Source of the DNA: Dermacentor variabilis
Lineage: Eukaryota > Arthropoda > Arachnida > Ixodida > Ixodidae
DNA length: 64,000 bases
Direction: 5' to 3'
Assembly: GCF_050947875.1 (NCBI RefSeq)
Contig: NC_134573.1
Coordinates: 63,651,815-63,715,814, forward strand
Shown here: positions 9,241 through 20,515 of the stretch, in pieces
Numbering within the stretch: the stretch's first letter is position 1
Layout: each line of letters opens with the position of its first letter
Program-made: the position numbers and the translations under genes
Notes under the pieces: model-generated
Seen by the model: only the letters and a program-made list of their open reading frames with translations
Database searches by the model: none
What the model was told of the DNA's origin: nothing

Positions 9241-10129
9241 ATTGCTAGAGATAAATGAGCACGTGTGGATGAATAATGAGGCTGAACACTATGATGGGAC
9301 TGACAACCCATTTTTAAGGACCTAGTTTTTTATGCCGCAACGCAGGGCTCAACCTCGATAGTTTATACATATGCAGCGGTTACCTCGAAAAGCGGCCGAA
9401 TATTTATTAAACAGTAATTTTTCGATATGGGGCAACAATCGAAGTGTTGCGTTATGTTGCAAGCATTTTCAGAACCGTAGAACCTTTATTTTCTAGAGCA
9501 ACAACTTCTAAACTGTTTTTGGACTGAGAGATAGGTTACTCCTGAATGAAATTATTTACCTAAATCAATCAAAAATTTGCAGGATGATCTTGAGGCTTTT
9601 TGTGTGCAAGGTGCCTCAGAAGTTCCCTTATCACCACTATATCAAAGAACGCCATAACACTATGCATGCATACAAACGGGCCTTTAAAGTTCAGTTCTTT
9701 CTTTTGCTATCAGTGGCTCCCCCTTCAGGTATTTCAATTGGCAAATACATTTCTTGCTCTCCAGAAAAGACGTTTTTGAAAACAATGCTTTTCTACTCTC
9801 TTAGGAGCCATATGCATGACTGAGTGAATTGCTTTAAGCCAGATGGAAAAACTTTTTGAAAACAAATGCTACATTTATATACGCACCCTTAAATGCCAGC
9901 AACACAAGCATAGACTCGCTAATGTCTAGGATGCTCGCTTGTACAACAAGATGACCTTTAATTTCTTGTTCCTTGTATTCACAGTGTGCCTTTCTGAGCT
10001 TGTTTCTCATGAAAAGGCACAAGAAAGCTTTGTTGGCCTTTATTTTCAGGTCCATTTTAGCTGAATGTCTTCACGATCCACAATGTCGCTTACTATTCCT
10101 AAACAGTTCTTAAGGGTTGCTGTGTAGCA

Positions 10130-10440
10130 AGCATCACCATCGCCAGCCTATTTACGCCCACTGCAGGATGAAAACCTCTTTCAGAGATCTCAATTCACTT
10201 CAGCTTTGCCCCAGCTGATTACATCTTAGGCCTACAAATTTCCCAATTTTATTACGCCACCTAATTCTCTGCTCTACTCGACTGCTCTTCCCTTCTCTTG
10301 GCACCCATTCTTCGACTCTAACAGACTATTAGTTACCTGCCTTGTTCACAACATGTCCTGCCCATCTCCCTTCCTTTCCTCTTAATACCAACTAGACTCG
10401 GCTACGCCCAGTTGCTCTCGAATATGCACATCAGCTTTTT
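10130..10440 (-). mobile_element. RTE-type LINE 3' end, decayed
   Basis: On the minus strand the segment ends in CTGCAGTGGGCGTAAATAGG followed by a GATGGTGATG-like tail. That matches, from memory, the C-terminal codons and 3' terminus of RTE LINEs common in tick genomes, which end in a Gln-Trp-Ala-type word and a GATGATG tail. No open frame survives. The matching relic is in unit C at about 44320-44640, so the insertion predates the A/C duplication. Confidence 0.6.
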
Positions 10441-10471
10441 GGCTCATTAACATTATGCCTATAGTTTGTTT

Positions 10472-10500
10472 CATTACCATATAGTTTCTATATGGTAATG
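10472..10500. repeat. Perfect 13-bp inverted repeat
   Basis: Arms CATTACCATATAG and CTATATGGTAATG are separated by TTT. A second, shorter palindrome (ACTATAGA...TCTATAGT) follows within 30 bp. In unit C the equivalent hairpin (about 44670-44700) has mismatches. It sits between two fossil LINE ends and may be the terminus of a small palindromic element. Confidence 0.7.
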
Positions 10501-10549
10501 GAACTATAGAACATATACAGCTCTATAGTTTCTGTACCAGTAGAATGCA

Positions 10550-11010
10550 GTGATTGACAATTGACAAGAACTTTATTGAAGTGACCTGGGAAACATGACT
10601 TAGGTGAGCCGAAGGCTGCCCAATCAAGTTGGTTGTTCCGCCCATGACGGGACTGGGAGGTGGTGACTCTCTGTGACGTCCCAGGCCTTCTTGACGGACT
10701 GTAGTTGGTGCGTGAATTCCAAGCTCTTCAGCAAGGTGTCCCATTCGGACTTGTATTGAAATTCGGAGCCCACGTTATACAGGCATAGCCAGAGCATATG
10801 GTCGAAGGCGCAGCATGCGTGTCCGCATTTGAAGCACGACTGTGGGAAGTTGGGGTCTATCCAACTAAGCGCTCTGGGGGAGAGGTAAGATCTCATCTGT
10901 AAGAGCCTGAAAGTAACAGCCTGAGCCCTATTCAGTTTTGGCGATTGTGCACTTTTCTTTTGAAGGACAGTGCACAATGCCTGCCATATGTGCTGCAACC
11001 TCTTTCTTCT
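10550..11010 (-). mobile_element. LINE 3' end with zinc-binding C-terminus, 5'-truncated
   Basis: The minus-strand frame 10998-10624 reads LNRAQAVTFRLLQMRSYLSP then CFKCGHACCAFDHMLWLC. This is the arrangement found after RNase H in I-group and related LINEs (an Arg-rich helix, then CxxC...HxxxxC). The frame ends in WAEQPT. A CAATAAAGTTCTTGTCAA-like 3' end lies at about 10555-10575. Everything upstream of the C-terminal domain is missing, as expected from 5' truncation. Unit C carries the same relic with frameshifts (44735-45215). Confidence 0.7.
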
Positions 11011-11281
11011 TTTTCTGCTGGTAATGTATTAATTCTGTTTTACCTTCCTTTTTTCCTCGCCCTACAATAATTATTTTGGAATTTCAACTTCAGAATTGTT
11101 AATTCCTTTGTCCTTATCAATTTTTTTCAACCACCCAATTCATGGCAGCCAATCTGCCACTGTGGGTATGGGTTACAGCGCTCAGGTGAACAGCAAGAAC
11201 AATAATCCCCAGCCAGAATATTTAACATGACTGGCTGAGGCTGACAAACGAACATGCTTTGATGCCAGAACTTCAGACAGG

Positions 11282-12870
11282 GTGCAGACATATCGCGGAC
11301 CTCATTTAAAGCACCATACCACTGACACAGGTCATTTTCTTGCCGTTGTTCTGGTAAATGGAAGAATCACAATATATGACTGTTTCACTGAACTCGTAAT
11401 AAATCATTACACTGACCACAAAGCTCATCTTACAGTGTTGAAACACTTTGAGAATGAAGAATAAATTTGTTTCTTCGAAGTTATCTGAATTATTATTTCG
11501 GTGTATTAAAAAATTTGGATGCTTTTATGTACGTATCATAATTTAGACACCAACCATAGCACTGTTATTTCATTTTCACTGTAGGAAAATGCTGCTCTCG
11601 CAGTAATTTCGGAGCTGAAGGAATCATTGAAGTCTCATGTCGTTTTTATTATTGTGTAAGTTCCCTTCTCACGATGAGAGTCCCTAGCAAATAATTAGCC
11701 TAGATAGACATACTGTTGCACAGATTCTAGAGGCTGACTGGCAGTCATGAATTCTCATTTTCTTTTGAGTCTATAGAGTATATGAAGTTTGGCTTTTGCA
11801 TTAAATTAACCTTCAGCCCTACTCTTACAGTTTCTCGGCCAATGTCCCCAATCATTTGTTACATTTCATAACCAGCGTTGCTTAACGGGTGAATGTCATT
11901 TACAAACTGCAGGTTGCTCAAATATTGGCCGCTGGTCTTAACTCCTCATCCTCCCCCGTATGATAGCCTGTATACTTCCTCTAAGCATGCACTGAATAGC
12001 ATAGAAGTAGAAAGCATGCAATATGATGAGGTTTCATTGGCCTAATCCTTTAGCAATCGAAAGCTAGTATTGAGGCTGGCTAAATCTGCCGAGGTCTCCA
12101 CCAGGACATGACCATTGCAGTGTCTGAAACAAACCCATTAAAATTTGTTACAGCAGCCACTTCTGTTGACGTCAGTTTTTCCAAGCTTTCCCTGGCAATG
12201 CAGCTAATTTCATTCCAAAATATCATCCCTGTTGAAAGCACCCCCGAAGCACATTTAATTTGCATGCTCAATGGCATTAGCATGGATATGCATGCATTGG
12301 TGGCTGCTGGAGGCTATTGCACACTTTGTCCGAAAAGCAGTGTATCCTGTAACATTGCTTTCATCAAGCCCAATTGCGAGGACATCTCATCCAGCCTCAG
12401 TGGAGCATCCTGTGACTCATCTCATATTTGTGCAATGTTCAAGAGGTCATGTGTGTTTGACACAGATACATGACATCTGCTGCTCTGGACCGTCCTGTCA
12501 ATCTGTACTTTAGTGAATACACTGAACTTTGCATGCATTTGCTACAATTATACAAAGGAATAGCTCAAGGAGGTTTGCGATTCATGGTACCAATAGCGTT
12601 GTGAGAAACCTGCTCTGTGTCTGGTGGAAATGAGCTTTAAAATCTTTCAAGCCTCCTCAGATCGAAGCTTCTTGTCTTCAAGTTCATGCAGTAGTGCTTG
12701 AAAAGCACCACATCGCTTTACCAGCCTCTGAGCTCTTTTAGATGCGCAACGTGTGCTTCCAACTTTGTCCTCCCTTGACTCAGTGCTTTTGCAGATGAAA
12801 GGACTTACACTCAACATTTATCTGCAAGGCCTCTGGTGGCTGCTGCGCCTTGCATATGGAAGGCTCTCAG
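11282..12870 (+). other. Exon-like plus-strand pieces of an unidentified gene
   Basis: Several pieces keep similar protein reading between units A and C. At 11282-11464 the frame reads TDTGHFLAVVLVNGR and IYDCF, faintly like cysteine-protease C-termini. At 11585-11655 there is an ENAALAVISELKESLKS piece with a good acceptor (CACTGTAG) and donor (GTAAGT). At 12195-12473 the frame reads ESTPEAHLICMLNG, with many Cys. From 12795, after TTTTGCAG, comes a piece ending CSKDGQEEQHSE. They may be exons of one decayed gene. No piece identifies a family, and unit C has lost both splice signals of the 71-bp piece. Confidence 0.35.
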
Positions 12871-13175
12871 TTGTTTTTTGCAGTAAAGACGGGCAAGAAG
12901 AACAACACAGTGAATGAAACACTTGAGTTAATGAACAGCTTACCAACAGTTAACAATGCATTGACTTCGCAATACATAATGAACATGTGATTCAATAATA
13001 CCGTTTAAATTTCTTTTTGTGCTCTGTGTTTATCTTGAATAAGTTGCAGCCAGCAAAGTGCTATAGCCGATGTTCTGTAGTTCTGCTGTAAATACTAGAA
13101 GCACAATTAAAATTCACCTAGTTCATCATCACCTAAGGATCTAGCCAATCCAGTCCAAGCATTTAAAATATAAGC

Positions 13176-15697
13176 GGATGTAACAAAATATGTCACCTTT
13201 GCAAAACCCAGTGATCTTGGCCAATCGGCATGCCTCCATGCTTCACGCAGAATGATATCCTTCAAGAACTGATAGATATCGCAATGTTTACTTGGAAGTC
13301 ATTTGATTTCTATAACCTTAACATGGAAAGGTGTTTAAAATAATTGTGTCATTCATTTTTATATTCGAAGTATACAACCTGTATATTACTGACCAAGTTG
13401 AAGGCAGCAAATATCAGCATTCAAACCTGCATGTAGCCACAGTATTTTTCTTGCAGATATACGAGATCAAATAGATACATTTAATAAGTACCTTTTAGTG
13501 CTTGGTCTGCTTGAGATGTTAACTTTCCACAAACTTATCAATTTACCTTAAACAAGTACTCACATGAAAATTTGGTGCGCTGCTTTTCTCGTTTTCTTTA
13601 GTGGTGGTCAACCCCATGGTTACGGCACTAAGCCCCTATTTCCTTGAGAGCATTCAAAATGAATGTACTTACAGGACCTTTGCTATGAACACTACAAAAA
13701 ATAGTAGAACAGGGCAAACATTTTCTGTTAGCACTTATTTAAAGGAGGTTTACGTAAGGGGTAGGTGTAAAGAAAGGTTGTGTCAACAGGTAGTCGATCA
13801 TGTTCTCGGAAAACAATTATGGGCAGGTGACGGCAGCAATATAGTGAATAAGCCCGTTTCCGCCTTTCGCTGCACAAGGAAAGAAGCAAGACAAAAAATC
13901 AACAATTCTTAGGAATTTGCGATAAGGTTGCATTTGGTCACCGGTACGGTGAGATATGTATACCGGTGAGGTACTGTAAAGAATTCTATTAAGTGATGAA
14001 AACAAAAACCTATGGAACAGGCAAAGTGTGGCTGTGCATTTGCAGAAAGATAATGTTCTCAAGCGAGACTTGCTTTGAGGGAGGTAATGTTAAGTAAATG
14101 AATCTGGTGGCATAATATTGTACCACCGCACTGTCATCTACTATGCATGCTCAGTGTGGGGACCATATTGGTGGCGTAAAATACTGTTTCGAGGAGATAA
14201 TTCATTTTTAGGCTTGCAGTTTAATCCCTTAGGCATTTTGGATGAGTCTAGCTTGTCAACATGATACTAGTAAGCTTTGCATCAGACGAGCTCAGCTCGC
14301 CTATCGCTATATTCCCGTTTTCAAAGTAATCTGGAAGAACGGAGTGCGTTGACTCAGATTTCTTTACTTCTTGGATGGCTGCACAGTGTCAGCGATCAAA
14401 ACTGGCATTTATGGCATTTTTTGTGTTTAGCACATAGATGACAGCACTTTTTCAGCATTTGAAGGCCAGCATTTATTCTGTCCTTCTGTGAAACCACATA
14501 AATCACAGCACTTTGTCAGTGCTTAGAGACCATGTTTTTAAATGAGGCTCGCAGAATAGTTGATTTTGAAGCAGGGGAATATAAAGCATTTTCCCTGATT
14601 CCTGCTGTACCGTTTGTTGCAATGACAAATAGACATATATTGCCTCGGGAAGAAGTAAAATCAGGTTTGCACGTGTAGAGTATGAAGTAGATTGGTGGAA
14701 AATGCTTTCGAAGTACTTTGGAAAAACAGAAGCTTGAAAATACGCTATAAAAGAAAGAATTGAAACAAGGTCACTCTTCGTCCAAATAATAAAGTGTTGA
14801 CATATTTTGGCTCGTGACAAAGGTGAGGCTACAGGTGATCATTTGTAACCAGACAGAAACCATGTGTAAAGGATTCAATGCGCCACAGTAGTAGTGAAAT
14901 GCATGAGGTTCGCAGTGCAAGTTGTTTAAAAGAAAGAAGATTTAAAATATTGGAGTGCAGCCTCTGTTAAGGCTGTCTATATTACATCTCATTAATTTAA
15001 TGTAGTGCAGCCAAGGCCAGGCGTCGTGTGAGCTGTTAAGTAATGGGAATCCGCAATGTTTTGTAAGATGTGATGTGGGATCGTCTTTTATGCACCACTA
15101 ATGCTACCACGAAAAGTCCACCCAGTGGGCCTCACAAGGAAGACAGTCCTAGGCAAACCATGCAGCAGCCCATCTGGTTAGTTGATCTGACCCATAGCTA
15201 TTGCAATTATGCACAGATTTAGTGAGACAAAGTGGTGAGCCCTATGCTGTAAAGAAAAAAAGCCTAATAAAAATTTAGAGTGCAGTAATAGATTCATGTT
15301 GCTTTCCGTTAGCTGTTCACTTTGCTTCACTTCATTAACCGTCTATGAACGAGTGTTGGCAACACTCGTCTGTAACTGGTTAATGAAAAATTCATGAGCT
15401 ACTCCACTCTGTGCAGGTGTATGTCCAGCAAAGCGTTTGAGAACAACCACTACAAGTGCTGCGAGCGGTATGCAATGATTCATGGCTGTAGAGTAATGGT
15501 AGTAGTGCTATGTCAGAGTAATATTAGGAATGGGAGTGATCGTGATTTGGACATCACACAACTGCTCATAGCAGTACTGCAACTACACTTAAATCAGTTG
15601 CTAGGCTGGTTATATTATATACGAAAGACTACGGGGCATCACGCACCACGTCGAAAGCTGGCATCGAACCTTTACCGGAAACGTTTATTGGGAGCAG
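13176..15697. other. Sequence found only to the right of unit A
   Basis: It has no counterpart elsewhere in the window except its own 46-kb duplicate at 59364-61885. Two plus-strand frames follow acceptor-like sites. The first is 13601-13912 (103 aa, after TTCTTTAG, containing LCQQVVDHVLGKQLW). The second is 15394-15741 (115 aa, Cys-rich start, after TGTGCAG), which runs across the start of unit B and ends HWYHDGLIIN. I recognise neither. Nothing else of note is visible between 14060 and 15390. Confidence 0.4.
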
Positions 15698-17495
15698 TAC
15701 GTGCTGCGCATTGGTATCACGATGGTCTTATCATCAATTAAGTGGTTCGGATGCTTTTTTTGAGCTAGTCCTCTATTGAAACGTATGCTGTTCTGCATGT
15801 TGCTTGCGTGATCCCAAAGAATGTGTATGGACTGGTCGTTGCACTTTGCAGAGTACTTGTAGCCTCTGCCTTACAGGGGTTTGAGACATTGCATTTTTTT
15901 GTTCGCGAGGGTATGAGCCATTGATGATGACAGTTTTCAACACCTCTTCTTTATCTTGTACGCAAGATTCCAAAGAATGTAAGCAGTGTTCGTTTCACTT
16001 TGCTGAGGGCTTGTAGCTTCTGCCTTACTGGGCCATGCGCCATTACATTTCTTGCTTGCTTGCGGTTGTATAGGCCATTGATAATGATAGATGTTGTTGA
16101 CCGAGAAAAAAATACAGGGAATCCTAGCCATATACTGCGTCGCCATAATAAATTTCTTTCTTGCCGAGTTTCGGTTTTCACTGGAGAGTTTCTAACCAAA
16201 TGTCTTCGGCCGTCACTGAATGACCGGGAGCCAGCATCATTTCTTGGGCGCGAGCAGGAACAGAGGATGAGGAAGAAGTCACATGGCTCGCTTTCTTTTG
16301 AAAGCACAGTCAGAGGAGCCAACCGACGTGAGATCTCGGACTACATGCATCCTCACACACATAACATGAAGCAAATGAAGTGTACACCAATGGTTCACAT
16401 GTGATAGAAAGCTATATGTACAAGTTCCAAATGAAGCCGTAGATGACCTGGGGAGAAGCTCACTTCCAGTTTTTTGCCTGGTGTTGCTCCCCTATTGCTT
16501 AAAGTTTCCACAAAATTTCTTTTTTTCCTGGGGTTGCAATGTATTTTGCATATTTAGGTGGAAAATAAAGCTTTTTGGGGGTAGGTATATGGTGTGGCCT
16601 TCTAGGGTTATATTTTGCATAGAACTTTATTTCACACTTAAATACCTAGTCAACATTTCTAACGTCTGTTTTGCTTTCTTTCTTTGTTGAGCCCCCTCTC
16701 TGGTGCTTTCAATTCCTCTTTGGATTAGCATGTGCCCAACTACACACATCCCAGAAGAAATGTGCTTTGCAATAAAAAGCTTTCTCTCCATCTCTAGCAT
16801 TGTCCTTCAAAACTGAAATTTGCATTCAACAAGTGCTGCTTCATTCTGTGGCCCAGTGGTTTCTTCCTCTAGGCAGAAATGATGGGGCTGGACATACGCG
16901 TCATACATAACTTGCACACCTAAATTAAATTCTACAGGCAAACATCCCAGCAGCAATCGTATTGTGTGTCCTTATTCCCCCCATCGAAATGAGGCCACGA
17001 CGACCCAGACCCTTGGATTTAGCAGTGAAATGCCAAAGCCACCTAGACGAGTTGTCCGTATTAGCAACACATCTTCCTTAAAGAGGATATGCTGTATGGC
17101 TGGTTAATATACGGTGATAATGAAGAAAGGAAAACTGTGGCACTGGTTGGATTTCATAACGGTGATGCCCCTTCCATGTCTGAAATTCATTATAGTTTTC
17201 CAGAATATTTGTCTCTAAGTATGATGTGTGCCCAACTTATTACTGAAAGAACTGGGTCCAGTGATGTCTGCTGCGTACAACCATAAGTCCAATCACTCCT
17301 AACTGGACCAGCTCAAACCATCTAGCACCGGCAAGCTCTACGTCCTTGTTGTTTGAGTGCAATAAAAAGATTTGGATAACCAGCCCTCGCACTGCAGGGT
17401 CGGCACAACACTTTATGACCAGTTAGGTCGTATGCAAAAAATGGCAAGAGAAAGATTTCTAGTTTTTTACTTAATGCATAGGCAAGGCTGCATCA

Positions 17496-18305
17496 TCAAT
17501 CAACGGACAAATGGGAATGAATCGAATTGAGGTCCCGGTAAACGTCGCGCATGCAGAGCACGTCCTCGCTGGCGGAGCAGTCTTGTCGGTCGTCGTCATC
17601 GGCCTGGTAGTCCTCTTCAGCTCACATTCTGGCGCGGTCGATAGTGGTAGTCACGGTGCTGTCGCCGATGGTCATCGCCGAGAAGACACTCACGTTCAAC
17701 TCACTGTGAATACGTGAGCCTTCACAACTCTCGTCAAGCCTTGTAGTGGGGGTTGAGGTGTGCTGGCTTGCTTTCGGCTTGGCAGACTCGCTTGATGAGC
17801 CGTAGTGCGCGATGGGCACGAAAAGCCTGTCCTCTAGCGCAGCCAACAGGTTTATGTCCCCGCTGCCGCAACGCCGATAAAATGCATCTGACGCTATTTC
17901 AGTGCCTGCGGGCAGCGTTGAAACGCCACTGCAATTAGTCAAGTCTGGCCTCCTGCGTACAAGGTACGGTGTCGTACGCTGTCGGGCACTCATCTGCCTG
18001 CTGTTGCTGCGGAAGCGCTCCCGTAGAGCTGCGTTCACTGTCTGCGTTGCGGCCACGAGATGCTGACTTCGCATTGTCGCTCTCCTGTCTTCAGGCAATG
18101 CCACCAGCGGTTTCGACATGAGGCTGCTGGTGCCATAAAGCGCCCAAGCTTGTTCGATCACGCCAACCGACGCTGAGCACACTTCACACGAAAGATCTGG
18201 CAATGACTTCAGCAGGAGCGCTACCGTAGTCAACGGCTTCTGGGGGAGTAGTTCCCCGGGTGTGCGCCTTGAGAGATGTTCTGGTGGTCGAAAGCACTCA
18301 TGTCA
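17496..18305 (-). pseudogene. Unknown unit gene, copy B
   Basis: Homologous to the frames at 7831-8523 and 41928-42953. It starts like copy A (MSAFDHQN), but a one-base deletion near 18270 shifts the frame. The continuing frame, 18233-17622, ends at a TGA that replaces the Leu of the MLA motif. Beyond the TGA the old acidic tail (ADDDDRQDCSASED...) is still readable to a final stop at 17496. The candidate first exon at about 18845-19020 also has stops. Copy B is therefore a pseudogene, though only lightly damaged. Confidence 0.65.
17636..17813. repeat. Partner of the A/B conversion tract
   Basis: Counterpart of 7851-8028, with one difference in 178 bp. The flanking A/B divergence is far higher. 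Confidence 0.75.
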
Positions 18306-19212
18306 TCGTTGCCAAGAGTTACAGTAGGTACAGTGAACGCATAAGCAACTCAATGCAAGGGCTATGTTCGAGTGATTGTTCAAAAAGACAGCATGGTAGC
18401 CAGCAAGAATCGGCACGTGGTATGAACGAATGTGTAGCAACTGCTTTGAAACGTGGTGGTGGCACCTTCGACCTAGTAGAGCTCGAAATAGCTCTCCCTT
18501 ATTTGAAGAAAAACAACATATAGGCAAATGAAAAGGTAAGAGGCAAAGGAAAATAATAGAGCCCTATTACATTAGAAAGGACGGAGATAAATGGGTAAGC
18601 GCTCCTTCTCTTGCGTTGTCGGGAAAAGAAATAGCTAGCCAACGAACTAGCCCTCATGAAAGTGCCTCTTCAAGATCTTACTAACCCAAATCGTGCCTCG
18701 CTAGTGGAGCCCTCTGGACAAACAGATGTGGATCGCAATTACTTTGCTGCTGTCGGCATGCAGCAATAAATAAATAACTTAATGAAATAAATAATTAAAA
18801 ATTATAAAAATATATCTGGACTGTGATACACTTTCCATGATACCTTCGTCTGAGTGCACTCGTGCCGTTTTCGGTGCAATCGCGCGATGCCTCGCGTTCT
18901 TCAAGGCGCCGCTCGTATGGTGGCTTCTAGCCGTCATACCAGTAGCTTTAGAAGGCACCATACCGCGGTTGAAGTATTGAAGGACCCTGACGGGAGAGAG
19001 TGAAGCCGGCGCCGGCCATATTGCTAGAGGCAAACGAGCACGGGTGGATGGATAATAAGGCTGAACCCTTTAAAGGACTGACAACCGATTTTTAAGGACC
19101 TAGTTTTTTATGGCGCAACGCAAGGCTCACCTTCGATAGTGTATACATCTGCAGCGTTTACCTCTCAAAGCGGCCGGATATTTATTATACAGAATTTTCA
19201 ATCTGAGCAACT

Positions 19213-19514
19213 TCTGAAAATGTAAGAGTCCTTGCTCCAGCAACGCTGAGAAGTGAGAGCGATGTCGATAGTCCGCCTTGCAATTTGTGAAAGCCGCCCA
19301 TTGTTCTGATTTCACGGGAGTGAGTGTAACGGCGGTGAAGAACCTATATTTTGACGTTGTCAGACAAATTTGAAAATAAAAAGCTGGTGCTATAAATTGT
19401 TCCCGTACTGACATGTCTCATAATTGTACCGCGCTTTTCCGCAACTAGACGCCTACATCATTGCTGGGCGCCCCCATCGTGGTGGTTATGTCGATAGACG
19501 AGCCAAGCCAACTT
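19213..19514. other. Unit B right flank, no supported gene
   Basis: Single-copy within the window. A minus-strand open stretch (19414-19127) overlaps the end of unit B but has no recognisable motif and no homologue in A or C. The region ends at the LINE Z target site. Confidence 0.4.
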
Positions 19515-19524
19515 ATCGAAAACG
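19515..19524 (+). repeat. Target-site duplication, left (LINE Z)
   Basis: ATCGAAAACG directly precedes the LINE Z 5' end and recurs directly after its 3' tail at 25418-25427. Confidence 0.85.
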
Positions 19525-20041
19525 CCCCGCAAGGGCGTCTGCGCCAGCAGGCGTTTGGTGCGTTGCGACACCACGTACCAGAGCACACGAGGGATGGACC
19601 CTCCTGTGTGTAGCAATGCGAGGCTTAGCCGTGTCCGGGGAAAGGGGGATCCTGGGGTTGAACCGATGCCGGATGTTCGGACCTTTAAGGCCCCCCAACG
19701 GAGGCAACATACCACTTTGGCCTCTGCTTCACGTAGACGGCACCCCCGGACTGACGCACCCGGTGGAAATCGGCAGTCGCCTCTTCCTGTCTCTTTCTCC
19801 TCGAATCTTCGTCTTTCTCTCTCACTTTCTAGCCTTTCCTCTCTTCTTCTCTCTTCTGTTTACTTCCTTTCTCCTTGGCGGCAGGGGTTAACCTTGTGTG
19901 GCTGTCCTACCTCGGGTATACCATATTTGGCTATAGTGATGGCGTAGAACTGGCGTCGGGCAGGCTTGTAAACAAGCTCTGCCACGTCTCCTCGTTGGGC
20001 TCCGTTGTGGGCGGTCGGCGCTGTTGCCGAACATACACATT

Positions 20042-20513
20042 TTAACGCGATAGCGTTAAGGAGCTCGTGTCGCAGAAAAGCCGGTGTCGTCGGCGTCGGT
20101 GTCGGCGTCCGCGGCGTTGGCCGTGAGCGATAAATCACGGCACGCACTTCATAAATAAAAAGCAACTTCCAAGACGGGCTGGGTGGGAATCGAACCAGGG
20201 TCTCCGGAGTGTGAGACGGAGACGTTACCACTGAGCCACGAGTTCGATGCTTCAAAGCGGAACAAAAGCGCCTCTAGTGAACGCGGTGTTGCCTTAGAAA
20301 CGAGCTGTTTCTAAGGCTCAGGCGTGCGTCGCTTGCTCAGGCGCACATTTCATTGTCGCGCCGAACGCTGCGTTGCTCGACGCTCACCGCGTCCGATGCG
20401 GGGCGCGTAGTCGCTGCGCCATAGCCCATTGTCTTACACCCCTTGGCGGGTCGACGGGAACGCTGTCGCGTTCCACTCTTGAAGGCGAAGCTTAAGCGTC
20501 CTCCAATTTTTTC
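20042..20513 (-). mobile_element. tRNA-derived SINE inserted in LINE Z
   Basis: The comparison with LINE Y is interrupted between ACACATTTT and CCTATGGC exactly here. On the minus strand, a pol III A box (TGGCTCAGTGGTAAC, 20238-20224) and B box (GGTTCGATTCCCACC, 20196-20182) lie 27 bp apart, in a tRNA-like context. GC-rich non-tRNA sequence follows, ending in GCTATCGCGTTAA. It resembles the Ruka-type SINEs described from ticks, as I recall. A short T run at both edges may be the duplicated target. Confidence 0.8.
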
Positions 20514-20515
20514 CT

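Larger units (their letters stand above)
5898..13175. repeat. Diverged segmental unit, copy A
   Basis: Aligns in the same orientation with 40081-47360 (unit C), and for its first about 3.4 kb with 15698-19212 (unit B). By eye, identity to C falls along the unit: about 98% near 6600, about 93% near 8400 and about 86% near 11300. It contains a minus-strand gene (7831-9240), a decayed RTE end and LINE end (10130-11010), and exon-like plus-strand pieces (11282-12870). Stretches 6300-7800 and 9250-10120 hold no frame I can support. Confidence 0.85.
1..17812. repeat. Left copy of a near-identical large duplication (offset 46188 bp)
   Basis: Every landmark here, including all open frames, recurs exactly 46188 bp further right. 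Examples are the LINE ORF1 at 3825-5012 (50013-51200) and the minus-strand gene at 7831 (54019). The only difference I found is C at 9722 against T at 55910. It changes a Pro codon to Ser in a frame that is probably not coding. The copy is already under way at base 1, so its left border is not visible. An assembly error (untrimmed overlap or duplicated haplotig) explains this as well as a real, very recent tandem duplication does. Confidence 0.97.
15698..19212. repeat. Diverged segmental unit, copy B (short)
   Basis: Homologous to the first 3.4 kb of units A and C, starting at TACGTGCTGCGCATTGG. Unlike A and C, which are preceded by LINE X, B is preceded by a continuous open frame (15394-15741). 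B may therefore preserve the ancestral left flank. Homology fades after TTTATTATACAGA near 19200. The 161-bp tandem repeat and the minus-strand gene are both present. Confidence 0.85.

Noticed and set aside
11282..11464. Ubiquitin- or SUMO-protease C-terminus (TGHFLAVVLVNGR, YDCF)
   Set aside because: The resemblance covers only about 25 residues. The catalytic Cys region is not found upstream, so it is too weak to name.
13817..14820. Minus-strand frames in the A flank (81 and 105 aa)
   Set aside because: No homologues in the window, no motif and no splice context; consistent with random open frames.
17511..17717. Plus-strand frame with a hydrophobic segment
   Set aside because: It is antisense to the acidic tail and body of the unit gene. 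The apparent membrane segment is the complement of Asp/Glu-rich codons.
20180..20245. Possible tRNA gene on the minus strand
   Set aside because: The A and B boxes are good, but the cloverleaf does not close (long anticodon loop, no clean acceptor stem) and it lies inside a SINE inserted in LINE Z.
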